A stretch of DNA of 64,000 nt from Trametopsis cervina (lineage: Eukaryota > Basidiomycota > Agaricomycetes > Polyporales > Irpicaceae): positions 313,594-377,593 of the forward strand of contig MU278351.1 in the NCBI GenBank assembly GCA_022385755.1. The letters run 5' to 3'. The position numbers were made by a program, and so were the translations under genes. Shown piece after piece: positions 36,970 through 49,298 of this stretch (the stretch's first letter is position 1; each line of letters opens with the position of its first letter). Under the pieces are notes generated by a model. It did no database searches and was not told the origin of the DNA. It saw only the letters and a list, made by a program, of their open reading frames with translations.

Positions 36970-39203
36970 CTCGTGGTCCAGCAGAAAACTTGTTTATAAC
37001 TTACGACTCGTCTATGGCGGACGGTCAGCTCCCACCTACGATATTCCACGGTCAGGTCTCTTCGGTACCCCGAGATGAAATTGCCTAAGGGGCGAAGTAG
37101 TAAGATGCACATCTTCCTACTTCTTTTCCGACGTCTCCTCGAAGTAGGACTTCTGACTAATTTCTACCATGGTTCAATACGGTGGCGTAGAATCGCATTG
37201 TCGGCGCAGCAGTTCTGTGTAACCTTGCGCTATTCGAGAGCCTCATTACTACTCATTGTCTGGATCCTTCGCCGTCCGCTCCGCTATTCCCGCGACCCGA
37301 ACCCAAATGCCGTGCCAGTGACCCGCGCTCCCCAGAGGACACACCTCTGATAAGACTTGAACCTTCTTTCTCTTATCATTGGCGGTAAATAATTCGAGGT
37401 AAAGATGTGCTTTTTACGGACACCAATCTTTCCTCCACAACGTTATCTCACCACCTTACACTCGGCTGCGGATGCGACTATAGGTCACATCCATTCCTGT
37501 TGAAGTGTCTAATGCGGAAGGTTGAGTAGCGATTTTCCACTTTGGCCCTTCTACGTAAGGAGGCAGCTAAAAGTATCATGCGGGCTGGAGCAAAGAAGAG
37601 GTCTTCATTGAATCGCTAGTCAGCTTAGGCAACGCCTCGTGAAGAACCATGTACGGGTCTCTCATTTGCGTGCAACAATGTGGTAGACCGTACATCTTTA
37701 TGCAAAAATGGGCGAAACACCATCACTGTCACCATCATCGGTTCACTTCCCGTACTAAGCGAGGGCATCCATTGTCTAGGTTTTGTTTGGCCCCATATGA
37801 TAGGGCGCTGTCTTCATTCCGCCGAATGTCAGGGATCCACAGGTCAGCCATTGGACATTTGCCTGACTCTCCTGTGACCACATCATTGTCTCCCGGCACT
37901 TCTCATTCACACGTTTACCAAGGGTCTACAGCCGCTTGCATCAAAAGAATGCGCTTTCCGCATGTTTGCGCTACTGGCTGATGACCCGCAGTAAATCTTG
38001 TCGGAGTAGATCATGGGGATCCGGGACAAGCCTGATTCTTCAGCAAATGTTCGCAACATGGTTAGTTGCATCCTGCATTGGAAATCATCACGGACCATCG
38101 CTATGCAGCCAGCTGCAACCGGTCTATCATTAAGCAGATTCAGCATTGACCGGTCGACCCATGCGGTAGCAGGCTATTGGACAAGTGAGCTGTACCTTGA
38201 ATCCGATGGTATGATGGATAGGCTTCAGCTCCGCGAGACCGATGTTGACATATGTCACTGGACAAGCATTACTCCCTGCGTACGTCACGGTACAGCTAGC
38301 GCACTCCCTAAATCAGCTTTGACCATCTTTTTGGAATCCGTTTAGTGCTAGAGGGTCCGCCGGAAGGCTCGCACTACCCCGACAGGGTTCCACAAACAAC
38401 ACGAGAACAGGGTGGGTTCTTGTAGACCTCTATGCTCGCATCGCTTTCCCCAATCTGGAAAAAAGAGTGGGAGAGAGAGTCTGGAATTTTCGACAAACAT
38501 ACCCGCTACAGCAGAAACCTTGTACTGGCAGCCTAGCATTCCGTAGACAAGGTTTTGAATACAGATCAGCGGCTGCCTGGTAGGAATGCACATCCCTTGC
38601 GCGGCGGCCGTGGGCATCATGCCGGCAATTCTCCGGCAAACATCGAACAGAGGGTGCATAATCTCACCTCGTTACAGTATGTCAGATTATGTCATGTGTC
38701 GTGGTACGCTGTACCTCATTCAGCAAGCTGAGGCCGAACTTCAAGATACACTTGAGATTTCAAATTGGATCTAGATCTCGACCTCTTCCCAAGAGATCTG
38801 TCACGTGCGGACCTGCGTACGCGAATGCGGTCAATTCGTCCCGCTGTTCATTTTTCCGTACAAGGCACTGAAGAACGGTTCATACTTGCGGAAACAACAC
38901 ATGCGGGTGTCTTTACCAGCTTCGCTAAGTCCCCATCGTCAGGAATATAGCACGCTCATTCATCTATCTCCACCAGCAATTGATAATCATCCGGTTTTTA
39001 TCGGAGGGAGCCTAGCTAGCTCGATTTAGTTGGTGCGTTGTCCAGCGGAGAGCCGTGAACTCAACGCAGTAATGCAGTGTATACGCCCATTACGCCACAT
39101 AGGCTGACAGAACTTCACTAATGGCATGATTGAGTAACACAGTGGTTCGGAACGCAAAAACCGCTGGCTGTTGTATACGTCTACGCCTTTGCTCCCGTAT
39201 ACC
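36970..39203. other. Intergenic between two sesquiterpene synthases, no gene resolved
   Basis: About 2.2 kb. Short open frames at 37649-37981 (+) and 38348-38659 (-) show no family signal. No further cluster gene, such as a transcription factor or P450, is visible. Confidence 0.4.
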
Positions 39204-40610
39204 CTACAACGCGTCTAGGTTCAATGGAACGACTTTCTCGACATCTACGCCCCTAGAGTTTCTCCTCTGCGGCAGTAACTGAACCACTCTGGTCCTCTGT
39301 ATCTCCTCTCCCTTGCTACCGAAGTATCGACCCCCCTCGAAGTTCCAGCAATCATTTCCACGGGGCCAATTGATGAGGTGCTCAATATACTCAGCCATAT
39401 GATCATCAACCTCTTTTCCCCAGGATGGTACCTTCGTCAAGGTGTCGTGAAACTTGGCCTCAAGCTCGGCATGATACTTCGCAACCCACTCCGCCGCCTC
39501 AGCCAAGGGCAGTTGGTATTGGCGCATCGTTACCGTAAGGATATTGCTCCGATCGTCACCAACTGCTTGCTCCTTGTTGTAGGACGCGAGATCCTATTTG
39601 TCGACACGCGTTGAGCTCATCATCTTTATACCAAAGTCAGGCTCTAAACATACGTTATCCACAGTGACGATGTCAACGACAAGGTGCTGCAACTCCCTGA
39701 TTGTGGGATGATGGAACGCATGGTCGGGAATACTGAGGTGAAGCTCTCCAGGCAAGAATGAGGGTCGGACCCCGGAGTTCTCACGACGATTGAGGACAAA
39801 GGTATCGATGGTCCGAACAGTGTCACTGTCACAGTCCGCTGCCTGTGCAACTATCGACTCCAGATAGTCGTTACACGATTCCATGAAGTGTTGAGCGGAT
39901 TCTGGTGTAGCCGTTTTCAAGACACGTTGCCAAAAGCTTTATGGCGCGTAAGCCTGACATTCATTTATGTTTTGTAATACAACTCACTCTCGAGTCATTT
40001 CCCCCAGAATATTTTCCCCGTTTGGGCGAGGATCAGTAGGGTTGTTAAGAGCATCTCGAAATATATCAACCAGCTCGCGAACGACGTGTTCCGGCTGACC
40101 TTCGGTATACTCGTCCACGACAAAAAGTAGCTATGCGCACAGTAAGTCAGATATTGTCTCATGACACTGCGCATCAACTCACGTTCATCAAGTCGGCTCT
40201 AACATGCACATAATCAACCCATATCAGTAAGCACTACGTCTGAAGAGATAATGTTACGGACCCAATACGCAGGTGCTCTACAGGCGGTTCAGTCCATTCA
40301 GTATCATCGGTCAATACGCTCGAACCAGACTGACCTTTGTTAGCCTTCGGATAAACCAGGCCTGAGAGGCGTCCTGCAGCCAATATATCAGTATCCCTCA
40401 GGGTCAAACCGCTAGATGGCACAAACCAAAATTGCCCCTGTCGAATGCGTTCTGCGCCTCTTCACTAAACGGCTTGTAGGACTTCAGCCAAATAGTTGAC
40501 TCAGCTGCCACTTCTTTGTAGTGCGGGTTGATTTGTCGTGGCCACGGCCAGCTCTTCATGGTTTCAGGGAGATGGAACATCTCGACGAGACTGCGAATGT
40601 ACGTATGCAA
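39204..40610 (-). CDS. Sesquiterpene synthase 2
   Basis: Same family and orientation as the synthase at 35510-36915, but clearly diverged. The N-terminus contains MFHLPETMKSWPWPRQINPH. The Asp-rich site reads DEYTE, so the last Asp of the usual D(D/E)xxD is Glu. The second metal site is DNDLASYNKEQ and the RY pair is in GGRYFGSKG. All exons join in frame, including the two 16-nt microexons (40262-40277 and 40183-40198) that code EHLRIGADLMN. It ends KVVPLNLDAL. The start at 40610 (MHTYIRSLVEMFHL) gives an N-terminus of the same length as its paralogues; a second ATG lies at 40580. Apart from the DEYTE change nothing suggests decay, so it is probably active, perhaps with another product. Confidence 0.88.
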
Positions 40611-40645
40611 AGTTTGGTACGTCTTACTACGGCCTGCTCATCGGG

Positions 40646-40653
40646 TATTTATA
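40646..40653 (-). promoter_or_regulatory. TATA box of sesquiterpene synthase 2
   Basis: Minus-strand GCGAGTATAAATACCC, about 36 bases before the ATG at 40610. It matches the boxes of the other two synthases. Confidence 0.6.
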
Positions 40654-41480
40654 CTCGCATCTCAGTGTAAATGGTCTAGGCGACTATCTTTTTCATTTCT
40701 AGTCGACCAACTGCTCAGAGTTTGAGTGCAACGTCAACGGGCCAGACATTAGGTGGCAAGAACTTTTACCAGAATCAAGAACTATCTCGGTAGTTTTTTC
40801 AGACGAGTGGAGCGTCCACGTACTACACTCATGATTAGCAATAGGTTTACTCTTACGACTCTACCCAACAACTGTATCGTACTACGCGATTTTTATCAGG
40901 TCATGGTACGATCCTTTGTACTGCGACGCGCACAGGAACTTATTTTGCAACTTTCAGGAGTCATGTGTGGCCTTCAACACACCTACAGAACTCTGTGAAT
41001 GCCAATTTGAAAGCCAAGGTCTAAAGAGGTCCCTGAACATCTCACAAGGCGGTCGGAATCATGTCTATGCATTTCGCTGGTTGGCGTGTTGCCCCGTCTT
41101 CAGTACGAACAACATGCGAATACTGAGATAGGACAAACAAAAGTACTAATAGCCGTGATCTAACTTAAAGAGAACGTGATCGGGTGTTACTCTATTACTG
41201 CTCATCGATTTCCTAACACATTATGTACGCTGTATATCAATCTACGGTGTGCACAGCTGTTGACACCAATTCCAATACCAAGGGTCTTGACGGGAAGCCA
41301 TTGGGCAGGTCCGATATTCGCCGGGCACACCTACAACTCGACTCGCCACCAGGTAATCGTATTACCGAGTAAATAACGAAGTATTCATGCCTCTGCATCG
41401 TATTGTCGGCCGCCCAACAGTCTAAAAATCCCCAAGTGCACGCAAAACATCCTGCACGGTAAAGTCAGAAGAGAATGAAT
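40654..41480. other. Intergenic
   Basis: No gene recognised in about 830 bases between two minus-strand genes. Confidence 0.4.
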
Positions 41481-43118
41481 CTATGCTGGATGGCGGAAAC
41501 GTACCCGGGCGCCATCATCCCAGGGCTTGACGCCTTGACACGCAAGCTCCGAAACCTCTGAGTTTGTGAAGCCTCCGTTATCTAAGCGCTCCTCCCACAC
41601 GTCGTATTCATCGTCAAAGCCCATACCTGACAGCTGAACACTGCCACCAGCGCGATTCTTTCCTCGCGGCGTTTTTGCTTTTTGAGTTTTCGCCATAGGA
41701 TTTCTGGGGCCCGTATCGCCCCTCCCCTTGCCTTTGCCACGCTTTTTCGCATCCGCGCTTGGACCCTGCTTGGAACTACCAGGGCCTTTGCCACCCGGCT
41801 GTGTATTGGCAGTTCGGCCCCGAATATCAGGGTTGAACTTGGGGAACCCTCCGCGAGGTTTACGAATGTGGCCCATAACGGTCCGCATCTCGTGCGCGAA
41901 CGTGTGCTCAGCCATTTTCTCTATAGCTGTAGCTTCTCGTACGAGATGTACCCTGGGCAGAGACTCATCTGCCGTAATAGGTGGCTTGATGAATATTGCA
42001 AGGGACTCCATAATGGTGGCGTCGTATTGCGCACCACACATCTTCACCAGATTACGGGCCCTGTAGACCCAGTTGGAATCGTCCCAAAATCGAGGCGCAT
42101 AAGGGAGATACGTATTGTCGTGAGTGTAGTTGCATTTGTCTGGAGCAAACTTGCACATGCTTAACATGTTATATAGGCATACGTTCCGCCCTCTGTTCGT
42201 TGCGTGAGCCATATTTATATGCTACGGACGGGCAGCACTCACAGCGTGTCCCGGACACTGCGGTTGTCGGGCGCGTGTTTGTAAAGACAATCTTTGCCTC
42301 GCTTACAGCCTTGGTGGTTGTAGTGTCTGCAAGGTATTTCGTTGCCGCCATGCTCGTAGTCGCTGGAGTCGGACATGACAATGGTTTCACCATCGCTTGC
42401 CGACTGGGGCTCTTCGGAGTCAGGCCACGCAGCATTATCAAATTCTGACACCTGATCGGAGTCCTCGTCATCACCGATATCGACTTTGAAGGACGCATAT
42501 AAGATAATCGTCTCCTCAAGCTCACTGTGTGCTTCTTGACAGGTAGGATCCTGCGCAATGACACGTTTGAAGTCTACCAGAAGTCTTTCAGAATATGAAG
42601 TCATATATGTGAGAAGAAGCTACGCCATACCAGTCATTGCTGCACGGTACTCTTCCAGCGCTTTGCGTGCCAGCCCACGCCGATAACGAGCTTTGAGTAA
42701 CTTTCGGTCACGCGTGAGGGCAACCGTAGCGGCATGGTCAGCTTCATAGTATCTTCAGGAAAATTTATCTCAGAAAAACTTTGACAAAAACGCCATATGA
42801 CGTACTTTTCAAGTTTCAAGTAGGCCGCAGCTAAGTTGTTCATATAAACCGCTCGGGGGCCATAAGTGGTGATTGCAGCTTCGTAACTTTCTACAGCCTG
42901 TTCATAACGGCCTGCCTTGTAATGCTCGTTCCCCTAATACATAATCAGCTCACAGAGTAGACATGCTGATAGAGAAAAGATCTTACTTCATCCTTGAGGA
43001 TATCTGCAGCGACACGTTTCGCGTCTCGAGTGGCCACCCGCTTTGTTTTTCGTTCGTCTGCAAGCTCTTTGAGACTCGGATGCTCTGCACCATTGATGTT
43101 AGCACCTGTCTCTGACAT
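41481..43118 (-). CDS. TPR and CCCH zinc-finger protein
   Basis: The N-terminal third has TPR repeats: DILKDEGNEHYKAGRYEQAV and AVYMNNLAAAYLKLEKY, then LLKARYRRGLARKALEEY. An acidic linker follows (FKVDIGDDEDSDQVSEFDN). The next part has two CCCH zinc fingers. The first fits C-x7-C-x5-C-x3-H (starts CRHYNHQGC) and the second C-x7-C-x6-C-x3-H (starts CLYNMLSMC). The C-terminus is rich in Gly, Lys and Arg (KKRGKGKGRGD) and ends VRFRHPA. The start ATG at 43118 gives MSETGANINGAEHPSLKEL; an in-frame ATG at 43184 is possible. CCCH fingers usually bind RNA and TPRs bind partners such as chaperones. The combination is not one I can assign to a named protein. Confidence 0.75.
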
Positions 43119-44526
43119 AGCGAACATCAACGTCCTTAGTTGAATGACGTTGAGGAAGAGATACAGTTGTAGTCGCATTGACACAGCGCAACCGTGTGTA
43201 AATTAGTAGTATGCGATGTCGCACGATAGCACGTGACCGCGACGCTCTGTGTTTCTGGCCGAGTCGGCCAAAACATTTGCAGTTTTACCCTCAACTATCA
43301 GTACTTATTCACCAAAAACCTCAATGCTGCAATCCTCTTTCTTTTTACAGTTCGGCTGTCTCTCTGGGCACGTTCCTAGTCTGCTAGCAGTAGCATATCG
43401 TCTTCACGATCTAGCTCAAAGCTGAGTAGTTTCAAGCCATGAAGGAAAGCGACCCCCACATACCCACGGAAAATAATGCCGCAGTGGTCATGAAAGTGTA
43501 TATGAACGACAGTGTGGGGCGGCCCTCATGTATAGCTGAGAAGGTGTTTCAACCATCTCGGAGATCGGCGATTGTTGCCCCAGTTTCTGGTCGTATCGTA
43601 CAACATTCGGATCGTCAGATAGGTTGACTTCTTCTCTATCAATTTTTGGTGCGTTCGACGCGTCCCAGCCTCAATATGGTGTATGAAATGCGCAACATAT
43701 CCTCTCTGAGCATTATATTTGTCTATCAGTGACGAAAGGTGGCCTTGAGGCCTCCCAGATACTTGTTTCCCTGTCTCATACCTTTCGTCCTCGCGCTTAC
43801 ACCTCGAAAAAAATACAACATAGATGTCTCATTTTGCTCCCGCTGTTTGGCAAGAAGGACTACAGAACGTGCAGATCCGATGAATTACGAATACCTCTAG
43901 CTATAGTATATGGCGGGAAAAGCGCGACGTACTGCCGTTGAAGGCAGAAAGCGGCGGCCGTTGCGCGAGCTAGGACACTTGGAGAAAGGTGCGATTGTCA
44001 CGGATTTACAGATCGCTCTACTACATCTCAGTCAATTTACTCTTTGATGTACCCGGTACCACCGCAGTACACAAGGTTCCCGTCTAGTAATCAGTTCGAC
44101 ATTTGACAACATAGATCGTGGTATGTTTTGGAAATTCCGCCTGCTGCACGCACAGTCGACATGCGCTAGTGCTGCTAATGTGGCCCTACAAGCAGGAAGT
44201 TCCAAACGCGGAAGATATGGTCGTTGTGGCGTTGCGTCCTGATCTAGCGCTCCCGCATTTCTCACGCCTCCGGCAACAACCATTACCCCTTGCACACCAT
44301 CGAGGTCTATCCTCTTCTGGTCTTTCCTACACCCACGACGCCCCGCTGAGCACCTTCTTTGTTGTCTACCACCACGAGAGCGACCATCCTGATCCACCGT
44401 CTTTCCTTCATGCGACCAACGTCGTAGGGACCCTCACCTCCAACTTCCCTTGTGAGCACCTATCGTACTGTGGGACAAGGAGAGCGGAAGCTGATACGAT
44501 TATGCCTGTAGTGCAGACAAACCCGC
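43119..44526. other. Divergent intergenic region
   Basis: Promoters of the TPR-CCCH gene and the 7-TM gene. A short open frame at 43439-43627 (62 codons, ATG in good context) could be a small gene, but nothing supports it further. Confidence 0.4.
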
Positions 44527-46101
44527 ATGGTCCATTGGAACAGTCCTGAAGTGATCTTCCTATGTCTTATAGTCTTCCGGCAGACTGCGGTGTTCGTGCT
44601 GGGGGCCTATGCGTGCGTCCACACTTGTTCGTGTATGATCAGGAGTTAACTGACGGGCAACTGTAATGTCGATACCAGATGGTACCTCCTTCTCACCCTC
44701 AAGGATGTTGAGCTTCGCCTTCTCACGGGGAAGATGCACTTCCATGTTGCCCACGTACGCTTCATAACTTCCGCCCGGGGTGTGTTATGCTCATGGTCCA
44801 CAGATTCCCTACCTCTTAGCCCGATACGCCAACCTGTGTGAATTACTCACAATGTATGTGAAATCTGTTCCCCTTACCGAATGACTTATAAATCTTGCTT
44901 TAGAGTTGTAGCCTCTTACATCAAAATAGTTCCTCACAGCTGTGGGCCAACAGGTGAGTTTAATGCGCGCTGCCACTGTTCAACACTAACGTAGGTCGCA
45001 CGAAAGCTACACCTGTCATCTTGACTGCTGTAAGCTTTGCGTCGCTCAGCGGGGCCCATGGATACTGATGTTGCTCACACAGATCGTTGGAAACGTAGCG
45101 CTAGCCGCTGCAAGTACAAATTTGGCATTCAGATCGTACGTTGCGTAAATCTAGCAACCGTCTTATCTCAGTAATAATCGGGATGTTGGCTCAGTATCGT
45201 ATTGTGGAAGAGCAACCGGTGGATATCCCGCGCCCTCATAGCAGTTTGCATCGTCCATATCATCTTCGCCGCCGCCAGTGAGTAGCGCTCACCGTCGTTC
45301 TAAGATCCTGGGCATACTGACTGTTGACATCACCTAGTGGGCGGTTTTGCTATCGACGCGAAGTGGGATAGCGAGCATCAGATATGTGTGATCTCTGACG
45401 GAAAGACACAGCGCGGACTTCTGTCGGTGTACTGCTTCAGTGCGTTTGCCGCGGTTTCCTCCTCAGTAGGTTCCCACATAGCTAACTGCCCACTCTATAC
45501 AGCTCTGGTGTGGAATCTCGTTATTGTGGTTATCACGGCAATAGGGATACGTCGATCGGAACTACCGCGCAATTCGCCTTTGACGTCAACGCTCTATCAT
45601 CAAAGCTTTGTCTACGCGATTGTGACTTGTGCTACGTGCATTCCTATGGCGGTAAGTTTTGATAACATAGCTTTTAAAGTGCTGATTGCTGATATACATG
45701 CTCCACTAGGTTGTCGTTTATCTTGATTTCAACAGTAGGGTACATCCAACTTGTTTGTGTGGTAGATGACTGACTGGGTCGTCGTTCAGGTATTATGAAT
45801 GTTATACCTGCTATCCTTGGTACCACAATAACGTCAGCTCGTCTTCATTATCACCATGAGCACATTAGCTGACGTTTCACAGTGTGGTGGTGTCTTGCGC
45901 CGCCGTCACATCTCTCTTGAAGCTCAGATCGAATGACGAATCATCGTACGCATTTCACTATTATCATAACAACCAATCTTAACCTCATGTCTGAGCAGGG
46001 CTGGATCTGACGACCGCGGTCCCAGACACGCCGCCAACGATACTACAAAAACAGAAGCGTCGCCGGTGGGTGCGCTTACAACACATATAAACCTCGGGTG
46101 A
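44527..46101 (+). CDS. Seven-helix integral membrane protein (DUF6533-like)
   Basis: A multi-exon gene for a polytopic membrane protein. The start at 44527 gives MVHWNSPEVIFLCLIVFRQT. Two introns (44613-44678 and 44755-44803) and several further ones join in frame. Helix-rich segments in order are FLCLIVFRQTAVFVLGAYA, a loop with YLLLTLKDVELRLLTGK, then PYLLARYANLCELLTIVVAS, IVGNVALAAASTNLAF, ISRALIAVCIVHIIFAAA, LVWNLVIVVITAIGI and FVYAIVTCATCIPM, with a last helix near VVVSCAAVTSLLKL. The tail is polar and ends THINLG at 46101. The layout, with LTL-D/E-x-E after the first helix and a RY motif, matches the large basidiomycete DUF6533-type family, whose function is not known. A receptor-like role is speculation. 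Confidence 0.72.
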
Positions 46102-46585
46102 GTTCCCATTACCGTCCGCATGTACGGCATGTTGACTTTGAAGTGCGCTTTGTAGTTCCGTCTTCCGGGATTCGAGTGACATACCCGACATGGATATGCC
46201 CGACAGCTGGAGTCGGAACGTGCTATCGAACAGAGTCACTTAGACCACTTCTAGCTGGCAGGATATTAGTACTGTATTACTTATGTATTGTTTTGGGATC
46301 GCGGATATACGCTACGCTTTTAGGGAACATATTGCTGAGCTGGAGTTCCCGTGGATGAGAAAACGAGTGTGCCGATTGGGGTGCCCAATTCCCTGTCGAT
46401 TTCCGCGGAGGCATACTTATTCCGGGCCGGTACCGGTACGTCTGCTCCCGGTGTGACGCGCTGAAGATCGTCACTCGCGGTGCCGCTAAGATTACCACAG
46501 GCGCGTTGGTTGCCTTGATTTCTGCTTACTCACCCATCGAAGAGACCCTTCCAGTCCGAAAAGCCAGGGTTGTTCAACGTCGGCA
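46102..46585. other. Intergenic
   Basis: Nothing recognised beyond the promoter of the next gene. Confidence 0.4.
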
Positions 46586-48279
46586 ATGCCACCAACCAAC
46601 GCGTACGCGTACACTCCCCTCCCCACCACCACCACCGACTCCGAACCGAAGCCTTTCCAACCCACCGACGGTCTCAATCACGCCAAAACCGCAAGTATCA
46701 AGAAAGTCCTCTTCCGTGTCTTAGCAGCCGTTGCAGTCATGTTCGTCGTCGCTCAGGGATTCAGGTCGTTGCGCTCCAGTGTGATGCGCGGGCCTGCGTT
46801 CAAGGGGTGTCATGGTGGCATGCGGAACCTCAGTTCGTTGCCCAGTCACTTCACGTTGCCGTCGGGGGATAAGATTCCCACCGTCGCCCTCGGTGCGTAT
46901 GTGTGTGGATGAGGATGCTTTGAGAATGCTGATTGGGTTTTGGGTAGGCGTGTGGAAGGCTGATCCTGGTGAGGTCGGGCAGGCCGTGAAGCACGCGTTG
47001 AAGAGTGGGTATAGGCACATTGATGGAGCATGGATCTATGGAGTGCGTTTACACATTTTGGTTGGATGCATGCGTAAGTGCTGACTTGACGCCGTTGTAG
47101 AATGAAGAGGAAGTAGGCAAGGCCCTCAAGGAGAGCAGTGTCCAGCGTGAGGAGCTGTTTATTACCTCCAAGGTGCGCAGTTATCTATTAGAGCAGCCGT
47201 GGGGCAGTATCTGAGAGTGTATTCTCTGGGAATAGCTGTGGAATACATTCCATGCCCCCGAAGATGTCGAGCCTGCTCTGGACGAATCACTGGCGAGGCT
47301 GCAGACTGAATACATCGATTTATACCTCATTCATTGGTACGTTACCTTCCGCCTATGTGGGCTTCGCACACTCACCATGCGCTGATTGCAGGCCGGTCGC
47401 ATTCAAGAAGGGAACGAGGGACCTCGACTCGAGTCTCACGGAGAACGTGTACCCTACATGGAAGAAGCTTGAAGAGTTGGTGGACAAGGGCAAAGTGCGA
47501 AACATCGGTGTCAGCAAGTGAGTCCCCCTGTTTTACTTTTTTTGCGACAATATTGCTCAACTATATGCGTTAACACGATAGCTTCAACATCGCTCGGTAT
47601 GTCTCATAACTCATATCCGATTGTGAGGGGTGTGCTAAGTGATGGCGCAGTTTGACAAACCTTACCGCGAACCCGCTGAAGTACAAGCCCGCGGTGAACC
47701 AAGTTGAGCTTAGCTACTGGAACCCTCAGCCTGAGCTGCTTACGGTACGATACTACCCTCCGACCAATGTTAAAATCTCCCTTGACATACGTTCTATATG
47801 AATGCAGTGGGCGAAGGAGAACGACCTGCTCCTGGAGGCCTACTCTCCCCTGGGTGGCGACGGTCAAGTTGGAAAGTCCTTGAAGGTCCCTGAGGTAGTT
47901 GAGGTTGCGAAGGAGCTCGGTATTACGCCTGCGCAGGTGATCTTGTCGTGGCTCGCCCAGAGAGGAGTACGTTTCATTTCTTGGAGTCTTGAGAGCAGCA
48001 TCCGCTGAGCAGGGCGATTTCAGACTGTCGTATTGCCGAAGAGTGTGACACCCTCTCGCATTGAGGAGAACCTACAGGGTATGTACCTGTCGTTTGTGCG
48101 CTGCCATGCTTCGCCTGATATCCTGTCCGTGCATAACAGTCAGCGAACTCCCGCAAGCCCTCTTTGAGAAGATCGAGACGGCAGCAGTATCTCACCCCCC
48201 AAAGCGTACCGTGCGTCCCGAATTTGGAACTGGATACGATGTGTTCGATGAGAGGTGGCCGTTCGACGGATCGAAGTAA
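46586..48279 (+). CDS. Aldo-keto reductase with N-terminal membrane anchor
   Basis: An NADPH-dependent reductase of carbonyl compounds, closest in style to the fungal glycerol dehydrogenase/Gcy1 group. The catalytic tetrad is visible: Asp and Tyr in [14 protein letters not shown], Lys in FITSK and His in LIHW. NADPH-binding parts are [12 protein letters not shown] and [16 protein letters not shown]. The end is [11 protein letters not shown]. Before the barrel, which starts at [14 protein letters not shown], there is an extra N-terminal part of about 90 residues: a polar Thr/Pro stretch, then a helix [19 protein letters not shown] with basic residues (IKK) before it. This looks like a signal anchor, which is unusual because most family members are cytosolic. 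Nine or so exons; the start ATG at 46586 is the first in frame. Confidence 0.85.
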
Positions 48280-49298
48280 GTTGTAGGGTGCGGAGAATAG
48301 AGAAAATGTGTTCGTAGCTGCAGAGGTGAGCCAGTTCAATTTTACTTAGTGTTCCATTGTTCTTATCTGAATTACCAGTTTCCTCGTGTATTCGCATTCA
48401 ATATATCTGAGACATATACAAATCGTCAATCAACGCGAGCCATAAGTGTGAAGTACCCCGAAAGACAGATGGAGAGCGCCTGTGCGCACTATCTTATCCA
48501 GTAACTTATATTCGGTGCGATTCGTCTCGGCGCGGAAGTCTAGCCTCCGCAGTAGAGAGCAATTGTTCTCTTGACACAGTTCGTGTCAAGTGGCTGCTTT
48601 GTAGTTAGAAACAGGTGCGCTGTTGATCCCTTATCTACTTTTCCACTCCCATCCATTGACTGCGGGATTCACGTCAGGGGCCACTGGTCATGCCGTATAA
48701 CAATGCAACACCACCATGCCGCTGCCTTTCGTACGCGTCGTCCACCCCTCCGTCGGCCCTTGTGTCTTCTCCAAGTCAGACACGCCCAGTAATCTATACA
48801 AGCATGTCTACTGTCGAGGCCCGGCGCAGAACTAGAAACACCGGGCGCGGCCAGTTGCTGCCCGATTATTCCATCCCTACCGGTCAGTGTACTTCTCTGC
48901 AACGGGATATGCACGCGCTCTGTTGGAGGTGCTGCTGCTGATGTTTGCCGATTTCCGATTTATCGGGATATAGGTCGTGGTCGACGTTTTCGGCGAGGAG
49001 TTCGGGTTCGGGCGGCGGTAGCGGGCTCACCGTCATCGATTGTCCGGCATCCATCGGGCTTTTGCTTTCCTCCTGATCTACACGCTACTGGGACGCTGAA
49101 CAGTCTCGAAGTTGCACAGAGTCGCTGAACATGATACACTCCGAACACGGCCAACTCCTCTTCAGGACATGTGGCTTGTATGGTTCACAATCCTGAGATA
49201 TATATACCATGACAAGGTCGAGTAGCTCCCCAGCACCTCCAACTTCCCAGCACACTTCACTTACTAGATCATCAATACCCACATAACTATAACTAACA
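48280..49298. other. Intergenic with a possible tiny Arg-rich gene
   Basis: About 1 kb. An ATG at 48804 opens a frame (MSTVEARRRTRNTGRGQLL) that can splice across 48883-48973 to a second exon ending at 49128, giving about 76 Arg-rich residues. No family is recognised and no other support exists. A TATA-like run (ATATATATA, 49197 on) precedes the next gene. Confidence 0.3.

Noticed and set aside
43439..43627. 62-codon frame with a good ATG context, divergent from the TPR-CCCH gene
   Set aside because: Too short to judge and no similarity to anything known; mentioned only in the intergenic note.
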